From contig JBBBWG010002670.1 in NCBI GenBank assembly GCA_037176905.1, positions 1-64,000 on the forward strand: DNA of 64,000 bases, given 5' to 3'. The translations under genes were made by a program, and so were the position numbers. A model generated the notes under the pieces. The model saw only the letters and a program-made list of their open reading frames with translations. It searched no databases and had not been told where the DNA came from. Source of the DNA: Azolla pinnata. Its lineage: Eukaryota; Streptophyta; Polypodiopsida; Salviniales; Salviniaceae. Shown piece after piece: positions 1-11,875 of this stretch. Position 1 is the stretch's first letter. Each line of letters begins with the position of its first letter.

Positions 1-139
1 CCGCCGGCTCAGACAGCCCGATCACCATCTGCCGCGCCTTTAGAGGATACTCCACCTTGAAGCCCGCCGCGACCGCGCTCGCCGCCGCGGCAATCATGCC
101 TACCGCCGCCAACACTGCCCACTTCCCACGGCCCCACAT
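1..139 (-). CDS. N-terminal part of a small membrane or secreted protein (runs off window)
   Basis: An open frame starts with ATG at 139 on the minus strand and runs off the left edge after 46 codons. It begins MWGRGKWAVLAAVGMIAAAA, a short basic N-terminus followed by about 20 small hydrophobic residues, typical of a signal peptide or first membrane segment. It continues to GFKVEYPLKARQMV. Codons are very GC-rich at third positions, unlike random frames here. A TATA-like box lies about 210 bp upstream on the same strand. The family cannot be named from 46 residues. Plant DUF1218-type membrane proteins start similarly, but this is a weak comparison. A second frame starting further upstream at 239 is open too, but its composition is less protein-like. 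Confidence 0.5.
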   Translation of the reverse strand, partial: MWGRGKWAVLAAVGMIAAAASAVAAGFKVEYPLKARQMVIGLSEPA

Positions 140-349
140 CTCTTATTGTGTCGGCTTGCTTAATGCCCAGCAACTCCGGAGAAGCTGGGTTCAGGATTTG
201 GACGGAATGAAGCTTAGGTAGGGGTTTACTGCTACTCACTCGATGCGAACAAGCCGCTTCATGGCGCGGCCGGAAAGGAATTCAGGAGAGGAATGGATTG
301 GATTGGCTTCTCAGTGCATGGGCGGGCTGCATTTGGGGAATGCCGTCCA

Positions 350-357
350 TATTTATA
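350..357 (-). promoter_or_regulatory. TATA box candidate for the leftmost gene
   Basis: On the minus strand this reads TATAAATA, a near-consensus plant TATA box. It would place transcription start around position 320 and leave a 5' leader of about 180 nt before the ATG at 139. Position and orientation fit; no expression evidence is available. Confidence 0.4.
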
Positions 358-914
358 AGGAGGGCTGGCAGGCAGGAGCTTCCCTCAAGCCGAGTCTCCT
401 CCTCCTCCTTCTTCTTCTTCTTCTGAATCTGAATCTTCTTCTAAATCTTCTGTTGTAACTTGTTAAGCTGCTTTAGCCTCCCCCTCCACCACCCCACGTC
501 CCACACTCTCCAAGACCTTTTTTCTGCTCCCCCTTGCCAGCATTGGATCTCTCACCCACATCCCCCCCCCCCTCTCTCTCTCTCCCTCTCTTGCTGCTTC
601 TACAGTGCTCCCAAACCACACAAGCAAGCTCTTCCCTCTCCACCGCCACCCATGTTGGTTGATTCATTCATTCATTCATTCATTCATGGATTCATTGATT
701 GATTTGATAGCAGCTACCTAGTAACACACATGACATGTGTTTCAGAATGCCTCGTCGTCGTCGTCGTCGTCGTCATCGAAGTTCGAGTTCCCCAGATGGA
801 TCAAAGGAAAAAAAACAAATTGCTTGAGATGATGGTTGGGCACGGCGGGCACGAGTTCCCGCAGCAGCACGGTGCCTCCTTGGCGACGGAAATCCCGGGC
901 CGCAACATCGGATC

Positions 915-916
<2 letters not shown>

Positions 917-994
<78 letters not shown>
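917..994. repeat. (TC)39 microsatellite
   Basis: Seventy-eight bases of uninterrupted TC dinucleotide. The perfect state suggests ongoing slippage; it would be highly polymorphic between individuals. Confidence 0.95.
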
Positions 995-998
<4 letters not shown>

Positions 999-1099
999 GA
1001 ATGCATGCATGCATGCGTGCACACACGCACGCCAGATACTACGTGGTGGATTCGAGCGCTGCAGCAAATAACCCCGATGAAAGCGAATGCGTCGACGAT

Positions 1100-1136
1100 G
1101 CAGTGCAGTGCAGTGCAGTGCAGTGCAGTGCAGTGC
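1100..1136. repeat. (GCAGT)7 pentanucleotide repeat
   Basis: Seven perfect head-to-tail copies of GCAGT. Pentanucleotide perfection over 35 bases implies recent expansion. Confidence 0.9.
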
Positions 1137-2435
1137 GTCTCTCCGTGTGTGCGCGTGTTTTGTCGACAAGTAGTAGTAGCGTGAATCCTACTGCCAAATA
1201 CACCCTCGATCTATCTACATGCACACAACAACAGTATACTGCGCTCGCTCGGTAGTTGGACCCGGTTTGAGCTATGTACACATACATACATGCAAACCTT
1301 TTTCCTCCGCTAAGTTTCGGGATTGTACCCGCGGAGCAACTTCCGCCCGCGTGTTGGAAAAAGGCTCCCAGTCTTTGATGCGTTTGTTGGCCACCACGCT
1401 CGCGCTCGCACACACTCCCTCTTGCAGGCAAGAGCCCAGCTCAAGGCTTCTTCTATCGTCACTCCGATGATGCAGTACAGCTTGCATCCTCCTCGTAGTA
1501 AAGTTTACGGCTTCGCCCATTTAGCAAGGAAGTGAGAGCACACACACTATGCGAGTTTGCTCACGACACTACCCTATCTAATCCTGCTCCAAATTCTACT
1601 ACTACTACACACACAAACCTGCATACCAGATATACTCCTTCTGTGTAGGGAGCAACAAGTGTAAGGAGTGATGAGGAAATTGGTCAAGCCTCTCGAGAGT
1701 AACAAGCTGGCATTCCATCCAGCACTATAACCTCCCGAAGGTCATACATATCAGGGGATATTGCTCAGCAATCTCGATGATTTTAGATGCAATCGGTGCA
1801 GTAACACCTTGTACAAGACTTTGACGAGCCATGCTTGCACAACACTCCACTATAAATACTGTTGTTATTACAAGCTTCCATCAAAAGAATATATATCCAT
1901 TCTTACTTCTCTGTATGACTTCCAACACGTTGCGGAAGGTGCCACTACAAAACATAGCTTGGAGCAACAGACCTCCAAAAATATGAGAGAGAGATACATA
2001 AGATGAATCGGGAGTCGATCAATTGACAAAAGAATATCTGTCATCTTCAAGTTTACATGTATGCCATATTACCCCAATGAAATATCTTGACAAAGTTTTT
2101 AATCTTTGATTCACAGTATGCCATTTATTACCGCATTGAAATCAACTCTGGTGACACCAATTGATGCATTATCTGGTTACTTAACGCAAGCTGATGATTT
2201 CTATCAACTTTTGCCTAATTAGCCATCCACCTCCTTGTAAAAAAGCCGTGAGGGCCTTCCTTGCAGACTAATTACTTACTATTAATCTTGGGTCCGTCGT
2301 CAAGCAACCACATGGACATCCATCCTCCTTCGAGGTCAATTACATAAATCAATTCCAGCCTTGAAGTCACCATCAAACCTCCTCCTCATCTAAAAATTTG
2401 CTGACAAGGTATGCTTGTCGAGAAATATGTGCCAC

Positions 2436-5400
2436 CTATTCAAATAGCAAAGGAAAAAAAAGTTTCCGCCTTAAGATCAGTGCACCTTTTCCACAGTCAC
2501 AACTAGGAATGAATAACATATTCACCTCAAGCTGCAGCTCGACGGGATGCACCCTCATGACAATCTCAACTATGGATGCGTGAACCTCTGAGTTGGTTAT
2601 CTCACGCCATGTCGACATGGGGAGTGCCAACAGCAAAATGGTGAGTAAGTCTCGTCTTGTTGGCTGAAGCGGTGATGAAGAGCATTTAGAAGAAACGCCA
2701 TTTAGAGATGTTGGAACAAATGCTTCCATGTTTTGCTCATTCCCATCCACAACAAACTTACTCCAAACTGTAGTATCACAAGGAACACTACTATCTTGAT
2801 CCTTTCCAAAACTTACGCAGCGCTGGCTTGCGATACATTGAATACCGGATACATTTCGAGATCCAGTGAAAACGGCAGCACCGTGGCAACAAGCTTCGAT
2901 TACAGTGTCTTGCAGGCTCTCCTTATCCACCTGTTCAGCACCTTCTGGCATCGAATCCAACCATTCTGTGATCTGATTGAACGCCTGTGTCTCGCGCAAT
3001 AACTGAAGCACTTTATTCTGATGATACCAAAAACCCTGTTAAGTTTGTCTTTCATTTTCTCCTTTGTTCCTCTTTTTTTGATTTGTTACAAAAATCCCAC
3101 CCAGTTAATGCTGAAAACCCTCACAAACGAGTTCCCGAACATTATCAGAAATACGAAATTTCTAACAATTCTTGGACAACATTTGCAGTGATTCATTCGA
3201 TATGGAAAGAAATAGCGTCATACCTTAGATGCATATTTCAAACTATTGAGAGAAACGCAAAGAAAAAATCGAATGATCTTCACATTTATATGCATAATCT
3301 TACAGTATACTGTTCTCATGTACAATATTCATTCAAATCCTACAGTATACTATCAAGGCAGTGCATGCAGAGGTCACATCATTGCACGCTTCATAACACA
3401 CTACCCCATGCAGATAGGAAACACCGAGAAAGTGCTACAATTACCTGACGCTGAAAACGTTCAGAATCTGTTTGACTAGTTTTCTCCACACAACCCTCAC
3501 AGGATGGCTTCATTTCAACTTTCCACTTCACAAAGCAAGTAACATCAGCTGGTAAAGAACCGAAAGCAACATCCATAACTTGTGCTACACTTATCAAATT
3601 TGTGGCTCTCAATAATTTGGGAACATCTTTTAAAAGATGCCGGCAGATCCGTTTCCAATCCTCGTTGCTGCAAGACTGAAAACATGAGAGAGCCTTGACA
3701 TTTATGATCAATGAAGATTCATAAGACCTAAAATTTTCGCACTACGATTTACAATGGATCAGTGTTACACCTTCAGGACAGAGAAGATAGAGTGCGTTGA
3801 AGGACGAGATATTACGCTTGTGGAAAGCTGATGATGCACTTATATTGACGGTATTAACACACATGTTCAGATAATATCTAAAAACTTGAAGTACATACAA
3901 ATATGCAGAGAACATAATGTTCTATTTTAACTTACCAAGGTGAAAAGTAGAGCTGGTGGATTGTCACGTTTCGAGATGACCATAAACCTGCAGTAAGCAG
4001 ACCGGCACAGGAATTTCTATCACTGAAGATACGTAACTAAATGCATGGAAATAAATATGGAAAGCACTAAGGAGAAGAAAATGTTTGGATAGGTAACATG
4101 TTTCCAAGTGAATCAAAAGGTAATAATCTAACAAGGTTATAGGATACACTTTGGAAAGGCCAATCCAACTCCGGAATCTGCTAGAGGTTTAAATGACGAG
4201 AGCCCTAATTGAACATCAATAGCTCGTAATGGAGGGATGTTGCTAACAAGATTCACACAGCCAATGTGGCTTCTCGGTTCTGGAAGCATACTTGGTAGAT
4301 TTCAAGAGAAACATTTAGCATTTGTATCCTAAGCTATCATGAATTCAATAAGAGCAAAACTGAAACAGAAAATGCTTCCACTAGGCATATAATAAAGGCA
4401 TGTGGACAATTATGACTCCAATATAATGTAACCTCTAATCGTTTGCACTAGGAAACTACAAAAAGATAACTCGTGGAACATACCCTCTTAATTTTCCTGT
4501 TGAATCATCCATTGTGTTAATTGCATCCCAGAGTAGTGTAAGGGGTACCCAGTGAGGGGGGTATTTGAAACGTGCAACATCTAAAATCAATACCATGTCT
4601 TTCTCGCAATGATATCCACCCACAGGAGAGAAGTGTCCAGTGCCAGACTGCCAAATAAATAATCAAAACCGGCGTCCATATTCAGTGAATTGATTAAGAA
4701 ACAATCATATCACTGAACATTTCCAGTACAGAAAGTTTTAAAGATTGATCAACTGCTTCTACCCTTGTTCGATCAATACTGGTGCAAAGACTTCTTCTTC
4801 TTGAAGGATTTTCCACCAGATCCTAGACATTTAATTGTAAAAACCCTATCAAGGGGACATATTGGAAGTAGAGGACTACTATCTCTATTTAGGATGCCCA
4901 TCCAGTGCCATGAAGCTCCAAATCAATAGCTAAGCCAATAGTTTCCCTCCACGCTGACTTAAGATCTGTTAGGATACCCCAGGTGTTGTCACCTTGTGCT
5001 ACCTATCCTGTATAATAAGTGGCAGCCACTGGTGACACTTAGCCTGTGCCATAACCTTCGTAATCATGATGGCAGCCTACTTCCTATTCAGCTCGATTAT
5101 TTTTAGGGTGAATGTGTGACCACATTGGCAAAGTTTATCCCTCTTGCATAGCATTCCCCTGTTGAGAGTCAGACTTCACTCGAACCATCCTCTCTGGTTA
5201 TGAGAGCATCAGAGAATTGGAGCAACTTTCCCTTCATATTAGCCATCATCTTCATCCATGCATGGTGAAAAGGAGCATCGAGCAGTCTTAATTGTAAAAT
5301 ATAGTCCTCGTTACCCTAAATATCGTAGCCAGTGTTCACAATTATAGCCGACAACTGTCAAGTTTCTATCTATTATTATACGATATGAGTTGATATTTCA

Positions 5401-7174
5401 ATGAGTCTCTTTACAATATATGTTTTTGACTTACCGCTATGCAAGTAAATTGTATCTTTCAGGCCTTTTTTGTTTCGCAGATTCTTTAAAGACCAAAGCC
5501 AAAGCTTGCCAATCATGCTGGGTTCCAAATCGAGATTAAGAAATAGTCAGTTATGGAGGTTTCTCTCAATAAGTTCAATCTGTCTATTGCACTAGGGCTA
5601 TGCTTCCCCTTCATTCACATATATATTGACATATCTCTTGGGGAGTGATCCTAACGAGAGTGAATGTGCATCGAAGAGATTGAGAAGCATATCTTATATC
5701 CAATCCATCCATTATCAGGATCACCGTGAACGACCATTAGCAGGAGAGGATATATTCAAGAAGCTCCACAACTGTATTCAAAACATTTCGGGATGACGTC
5801 AAAATCAATAATTTGAGATCCTACTGCTGCTTCTGGTCACAGGTCATTTGGTATTATTGTTAGCAGTAGGGCCAGTTTTCCATTTCTGTTAAATTACTTT
5901 GTTTACTTTTGGTGTAGCATCACCTCAATCAAAGTCTGTTTTTGTATCACTGAGAAGCGATCTATGACTATGCTCATAACGCTTTCAGGGTCTCATGGGA
6001 CGTTCTGACTAGTATAACGAGATTAACACATCATCAGTTCTTCTCCAGACACATACCTGTCCAAATGTTCGTCTGTCATAGGAAACGATGACATGCTGAT
6101 CATCCAAAGATGTGCATTCCCGTACAATGTCCCGAAACACCTCCAGGGAGCTTTCATCACTATGGAAAGCTTTCACAAAGGCTCCGGCGCATTCAGCTAA
6201 ACAAACAACTTTAGGAAATGTGATACCATCCTGTTTAACCTTGTCTAGCGGTTCACAGCAATCCAGCATGGATTCATCGAACCACCTCCAAGGACCTACA
6301 CAAAACCGTCAAATGTCTCAATCAAAAGGTCCCATTCATTTATGAATCGAAATCCTTCTGTGCCCTTCGGTCCATTCACGGACCAAACTCCATACATTGG
6401 CTATACAAGGACGTATATTCATATAGGGATATATCTCTCAAAGACTGAGAAGTTAACATAAATGGATTGAATTTCCACAGGATTACCTTTCCATTGGCGT
6501 CCAGGATCGATCGAGAGTGCATTGAGAACGACTGTGAGCGTAGAGAGGCCACAGAAAGCGGGCTCGGCCTGTGTTTGGAATGTCGCAATCAATCTGAAGA
6601 ATCCATTCACAGTTCCATCTCGGAGAGCCTCTTCGAAAAGAACCTGAAGACAAGAAAAACTTTTGAGATACAAAAGCAATCATACACAAACATACAAACG
6701 CATAGAAAAGAACATGCATAATTAGACAGACAAATTTACACAAACATGCATACATATACAGAGTCCAAAGTGCACACATTTAGGCAGTCACAAACAGTAC
6801 ACATGCATTTTCAATGTATACAATTTTATACAGATCCATAAGAGCACATAAAAACACTGCATACCAACAGATATAATCACATAGATAAACATACACACAA
6901 ATAGGTACATGCGTGCACACGCATAGACGCGCACATGCATACAAATATGCATATATCCACACACACATACATAAAGACAAAGATATATATACTTGCAAGC
7001 ATACAGGCATATAAATGTACACATAGGGACACACACATCCATCATCCATGCGTACATACATACATGCATACATACATACATAATAGATTTTCTTACCTTC
7101 CCTTGCTGGGATGCGAATTCAACAGCTGGAGGACAGGGTAATATACGCTTGTAAAGGCCAGGGATTGCTGCCAT
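2436..7174 (-). CDS. PCS: Phytochelatin synthase (glutathione gamma-glutamylcysteinyltransferase)
   Basis: Makes phytochelatins in the cytosol by moving gamma-Glu-Cys from one glutathione to another, activated by Cd and other thiol-binding metals. Minus-strand exons: 7174-7097, 6643-6487, 6295-6057, 4647-4484, 3987-3936, 3675-3445, 3017-2436; all junctions are GT-AG and stay in phase, giving about 500 residues (Arabidopsis PCS1: 485). The N-terminus [16 protein letters not shown] is family-typical. The papain-like catalytic domain shows Cys in EPAFCGL, His in GTGHFSP and Asp in [16 protein letters not shown], the complete triad. The variable C-terminal domain includes [17 protein letters not shown]. 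The C-terminal end is uncertain: a GAG|GTGAAT donor at 2526/2525 could splice the tail elsewhere instead of reading to the stop at 2436. Intron 3 (1.4 kb) holds nothing I recognise. Confidence 0.95.
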
Positions 7175-7587
7175 TGATGAAGAAGCTGCAAAGGCAGAAT
7201 CAGAACCCCCTTTCCTCTTGTCTGCCTGGCTTTTGTGTACACGTACACACGTTCAGTTACTGGGGGGTTGGTGCCAAGTAAGACATTGCCCTCATCCGAC
7301 TCTTCCCTTGGCGCTTGCAAATCCTTTCAGCCCCAGTGCGTAGAAGCGCACAGGCGCGACACCTTCGGGACAACGGCTTCATGTCGGCCTGTGGTGCGGG
7401 GAAGAAGCACTGCCGTCGTCTCTACCATTGGGCGAAGCGAGATCGGCAAGCCTGATGGGCAATTTCCTGTCTTGGAGCAGGAAGGAAGGAAGGAAGGAAG
7501 GAAGATGGGGCCTCAAGCATCAATATTCCTACTTGTTGGAGCTACACTGAAATTTTCTCATGTTCAACTTATTCTGATTCTGTTGCT

Positions 7588-8240
7588 AAATCGATCGATC
7601 GGTAGAAGAAGCAAATGTATCGATCGATCGGTAGAAGAAGCAAATGTATCGATCGATCGATCGATCGATCTGTAGAAGAAGCAAATGTATCGATCGAGCG
7701 ATCGATCGATCTGTAGCAGAAGCAAATGTATCGATCGATCGGTAGAGAAGAAGCAAATGTATCGATCGATTTGTAGAAGAAGCAAATGTATCGATCGATC
7801 GGTAGAAGAAGCAAAGGTATCGATCGATCGGTAGAAGAAGCAAAGGTATCGATCGATTGGTAGATGAAGCAAATGTATCGATCGATCGATCGATCAATCT
7901 GTAGAAGAAGCAAATGTATCGATCGATCGGTAGAAGAAGCAAATGTATCGATTGATTTGTAGAAGAAACAAATGTTTCAATCGATTGGTAGAAGAAGCAA
8001 ATGTATCGATCGATCGCTAGAAGAAACAAATGTTTCAATTGATTGGTAGAAGAAGCAAATGTATCAGTCGATCTATCAATCAATCTGTAGAAGAAGCGAA
8101 TGTATCGATTGATGATTGATCAGTGGAAGAAGCGAATGTATCGATCGATGATCAATCGGTAGAAGATGCGAATGTATTAATCGATCAGTAGAAGAAGCAA
8201 ATCGATCGATCGATACAAGAAGCAAATGTATCAATCGATT
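7588..8240. repeat. 29-bp GATC-rich minisatellite upstream of PCS
   Basis: About 20 head-to-tail copies of a unit built from TCGATCGATCGGTAGAAG plus AAGCAAATGTA. The unit is 29 bp, varied by gain or loss of GATC tetramers and single substitutions that accumulate toward 8,000-8,240. The array starts about 410 bp upstream of the PCS start codon. Open frames across it, reading repeated ICFFYRSID, are by-products of the repeat. Confidence 0.95.
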
Positions 8241-10053
8241 GGTTGAGGAAGCATCATCGTCATCCTCTTGTACACTCAGCGATCCTCTTGTACGACACTT
8301 TCGTGAGCTCCGAATCCAAACATTCTGGCATCCTTCGTATACAGCACGTCGATCGATTGATCCGGGCCAGATCTGCAGTTAGCTGCTCTGGTTTCGGGAT
8401 GATAGTTGACTGTTGATCGACGATCGATCGAGCAGAGAACTTGCCATGCATTCGACACGTCCCGCGTAATGTATATATATGCATTGTATGTATCGATTCG
8501 TTGATGAATGGTATGAATTGTGGCTCCTCATCTGACACATTCTTTTTAGATGTCAGAGCTGTTAGCAGTAAAAAAAAATGCATCTGACTGTATGTCCTTG
8601 ACCAGCATGCGTGAACCAACAACGTTCTCAGGGGTACGAATTTCTTCCGAAGACTTTCAGACGTCGAGCTTTCGAGAAATGTATCATCACACAACATCTG
8701 ATAAGATCTTGGATCCGTGATGCATTATAAACCCTCATCTATCAGCATAACAAGAAGAATCTGGCGAGGGGAGAAGCTCGAATCAAACAGGATAGCAATC
8801 GAAGCTTCATACGTGCCTCGAAGCGGGAAAAAAAAAATGGAGAGAAGAAGGATTCTGATCGTATATCGATCCAGATTCCAGTGTGGGTTCGAGCCGCGAG
8901 CAACAGATTTATTAGTTTTTTTTTGGAGGGGGAGGTTTTTACTGGGCTCTGTTTCTGGCAATGCAGAGAGAGCAATTTGGGCAGCCCCTAGAAAGATTTT
9001 TGCGTTGAAGGAGCTCAAGTCTCGACCATTATTGGCGCCAACTTCTCTTCGTTTGGCAGAAATTGCAAAGACAACGATTGGCAAAGCACTGTGCCCGATC
9101 CGCAATTTGTTGTTGTTTTTTTACTGTTACCGCCTGACAAACACCACCACCACCAACAACAACAACAACACTGTTTGTCTGGCTCCGAAAAAATCTTGCG
9201 CCCCATCTTCATTCCGATTTTTAAGTGTCGAATGAATGCCATCTGTGTTCTCGTTCGGCCTCTCTGCAGTAAATCTATCACCAAATGCCCCCCTAAGTCA
9301 AAAAACCAACACAAATACCCAAAAAAGAAACACACAAAAAAACCAGAGATTGGAATGTGGATATGAAGAAAGGTCCCAATCCCAATCCCAAATTAATCCC
9401 CAAGTTGACATTGGTAGCAAATCATGCTCAAGAAAAGCTTCGCCGTGATCACCTTAGTTCTGCGCACCCAAAGATCGGCGTTGCTCTCTTCCCCATAACG
9501 AGATCAGAGCGATCGATCTCCGATCGCGATTGCACTTCACATGACGATGTTTTGGACATTGCGCGAGAACAAGGCCCGCTAATCTGCGACTTGATCGATG
9601 CTTAACTTCTTGATTCCCCCAAATCCCTTCAACCCTAAAACACTAATCCCCTTAAGCCCTAAAACCCTAATCCCCTTAAGCCCTAAAGCCTCTGATTGAG
9701 TGCAAAGCTTTCCATTAACTCATAACAAGAAGAAGAAGAATACATTTGTGGTCTGGTCTTTTTACTATGTACATTACAATGGTGCCCATGATCTGATTCA
9801 GCAAACATCAAACACAGATCCTCAATTCTGAAATTTGGGAGCTCCAAAGCTGTAGCCCCCAAATGCTGCCAAAGCTACAACACATCTCTCCCTTCTTCTT
9901 CTCCTTCTCCTTCTCTGCTTTGCTGCTTTGCTGCAGTTGCTGTTTTCTTGACATGATGAATCATCATCAATGGGTGTATATACCCTGAAAGAAAGAAGGA
10001 AAGAAAGAAAACAACAACAACAACAACAACAACAGGAGAGGCCCCTTTCAACT
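8241..10053. other. Intergenic region, no supported gene
   Basis: Unique AT-balanced sequence with A and T homopolymers, CAA/CAC runs near 9,141-9,172 and a telomere-like tract (listed separately). A 172-codon plus-strand frame at 8,717-9,235 has no recognisable domain and ends in an Asn/Thr low-complexity run; I treat it as chance. The right end (about 9,700-10,053) is likely the 3' UTR of the next minus-strand gene and carries CAA and GAAA repeats at 9,990-10,035. Confidence 0.5.
9628..9690 (+). repeat. Telomere-like CCCTAA tract
   Basis: Five or so imperfect copies of CCCTAAA-type units, separated by CTAATCCCCTTAAG spacers. Plant telomeric DNA is CCCTAAA/TTTAGGG, and short versions (teloboxes) occur in promoters. 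Lies 3' of the 10-kb gene. Confidence 0.6.
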
Positions 10054-11696
10054 TCAAGGAAGAGTGGCTGAATAGATGAGCATGAAGCAGGGCAAGACAG
10101 CTCTGGGATTGAACACAAGGAGCTCCTCCAAGCTGACCTTGGATTGGTTGCCAGTTATGGAGTCATAGGAAACATCCTCTTCTTCATCTTCCTCCTCCTC
10201 CTCCTCCTCCTCATCATCATCATCATCACTATCTTCACCATTGTCCTCACCTTGCAAAGGACCCATCTTCTTCACTCGGCCCGCGATCACCCGGCACACG
10301 ATCATGGCTAGCCTCGCAGTGCTTCCTTTCCCATGCTTTCGGATCGATCCCTGCTCTTCTTCTTCATCATCTTCTTCATCTTCTTCGAAGAAACCATGGC
10401 TGGCTCCCCTGAGGTTGTGCACAACTGTGGCTTCGTGCGCCCGCCTGCTGCTCGCGCTCGTATGGATCGCAGGATGGCCCTTCGCTGGAAACCCGTGGCG
10501 GAGTACATGGCAAGCGCCGCACGATGGCGACATGCAAATGGGCGACGAAGAAGACAGGCGAGCGCTCGATGATGAGCTCGATGAGCTCGATGACGGTGTT
10601 GGTGATGTCTGTGCTGTTGTTGTTGTTGTTGTTGATGATGATGATGCTGTTGTTGCTGTTGATGATGCTGTTGTTGTTGATGTTGATGATGATGATGATG
10701 ATGATGATGATGCTGTTGTTGTTGATGTTGATGCTGGTGGTGATGATGATGATGATTGTAGATTCCTTCTTCCACATGGTGTTTTGCCCATGTTGCATGT
10801 GATGGTTGTGCAGTAGAACCTTAGGAGTTCATTCCCATCCACCAAGCACCTGGAGGAGTTCTTCTTCCTAGAAGAGCTTCTTCTGGCCTTTCCATGGAGA
10901 TGCTGATGCTGATGCTGATGCTGATGCTGGTGGTGGTGGTGATGGGATTGCTGCAGCAGTGCCTTGCTCTTCACCATAGCTCTGTACTCCTCAAACCTGG
11001 CCACAACCCATGGGTGATTGTGCACCTTGAAGATGGACTCTGGCTTCACAATGCTGTTGTTGCTGGCTATGGTGCTGGCATCAGACCAACCAGATTGGAA
11101 GATGAGCTCCACAATCCTTCTTGCAGAGTCACCCACCCTCAGCTCTGTCACTGTCTCAGAGACAAGAAAAAAGGAAAAACACTGAAATCAAAATCAGAGA
11201 AGGAATGGAATGACTCCATCCAAATCCACAGGACTTATCATGCATGCATTCCAGCAACAAAAAACACCACACAAATCCCTGCATAGCTTCTTTCCTCCAT
11301 AGCTTCCTGCTGCTTCCCACAGCCTGTTTTCCTCCCTCTTTTACCTGAATGAAGAGGTGGGCATTGGAGGAGCTTCCGGCCTCCTCGATGAGGATGACCA
11401 TGTCCTCCAGCTTCTCCTTCTTCATCATCACCATCACCATCTTCATGCTCCTCCTCCATCTCTTCTTCCTCTTCTCTGTGGGCGACTCGCGTGCTCCCAT
11501 GGACCGCGGACTGGAGGCGCTTGCGGCGGCTGCTGCCATAGCCACCTACTTTCTGCACCACCGGCTTGCTGGTGCGGGGGGCATGGGAGCTTGGGGCCAC
11601 GGCGATGGAGCAAGGATCGTAGACCGATGCCGATGGCGAGGTTATGTGGTTGCAAGAGAAGAGTATCTTCTTCCATGCAATCCATGGAGTGGGCAT
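10054..11696 (-). CDS. VTEL/RVIAGRV-family C2H2-like regulator with extreme amino-acid repeats
   Basis: Related to the plant C2H2-like family of At5g54630, At4g27240 and At1g75710, function poorly known. Exon 1 is 11696-11345 (start MPTPWIAWKKILFSCNHI) and exon 2 is 11150-10054, giving 482 residues. Family blocks visible in exon 2: VTELRVGDSARRIVELIF, VARFEEYRAMVKSKA, RCLVDGNELLRFYCTTI, CGACHVLRHGF, MIVCRVIAGRVKKM and the C-terminal LLVFNPRAVLPCFMLIY. Between them lie (HQ)n, Ser/Thr runs and Asp/Glu runs encoded by pure trinucleotide repeats. The C2H2 finger normally just before VTEL is not seen. Exon 1 is ambiguous: from about 11,470 to 11,345 another frame has far better codon bias and would join through an acceptor 4 nt earlier (exon start 11154). 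Either a repeat-tract indel or alternative splicing is possible, so the middle of exon 1 is uncertain. Confidence 0.85.
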
Positions 11697-11875
11697 CTTC
11701 ACAGCCTGAAGGAAGCAAAAAAAGCCCTGAGCTTCAACAGAATGAAGGAAGCAAGGGGCAGGAAAAATCCTGAGGAAGGAAGAAGAAGCAATGGAGGAAA
11801 GGAGGCAACAAGGAAAGGAAAGGAAAGGAAGGAAGGAAGGAAGGAAGAGCTCTGCTTTACAATTGACAGCCCAAG

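Larger units (their letters stand above)
358..2435. other. Intergenic region with microsatellites
   Basis: No gene is supported here. The left half is built of simple repeats: CTT/TTC runs at 398-430, CT runs near 571-592, CATT repeats at 663-687, TCG repeats at 752-773, then the (TC)39 and GCAGT tracts listed separately, and ATGCATGC-type alternations near 1000-1020. The right half (1,540-2,435) is ordinary AT-rich sequence and probably holds the 3' UTR and perhaps a terminal exon of the phytochelatin synthase gene. Confidence 0.5.

Noticed and set aside
4648-6056. The 1.4-kb third intron of PCS as a possible inserted mobile element
   Set aside because: I looked for protein motifs, terminal repeats and target-site duplications and could not identify any; left as plain intron.
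7569-8083. Long minus-strand frames reading repeated ICFFYRSID units
   Set aside because: They are the 29-bp minisatellite read in frame; length variants shift all frames alike and nothing resembles a protein family.
8890-8905. GGTTCGAGCC as a tRNA T-arm
   Set aside because: No matching acceptor stem or anticodon arm at the required upstream distance.
8717-9235. Plus-strand 172-codon frame
   Set aside because: No recognisable motif, ends in a CAA-encoded Asn run, and overlaps an equally open antisense frame; treated as chance.
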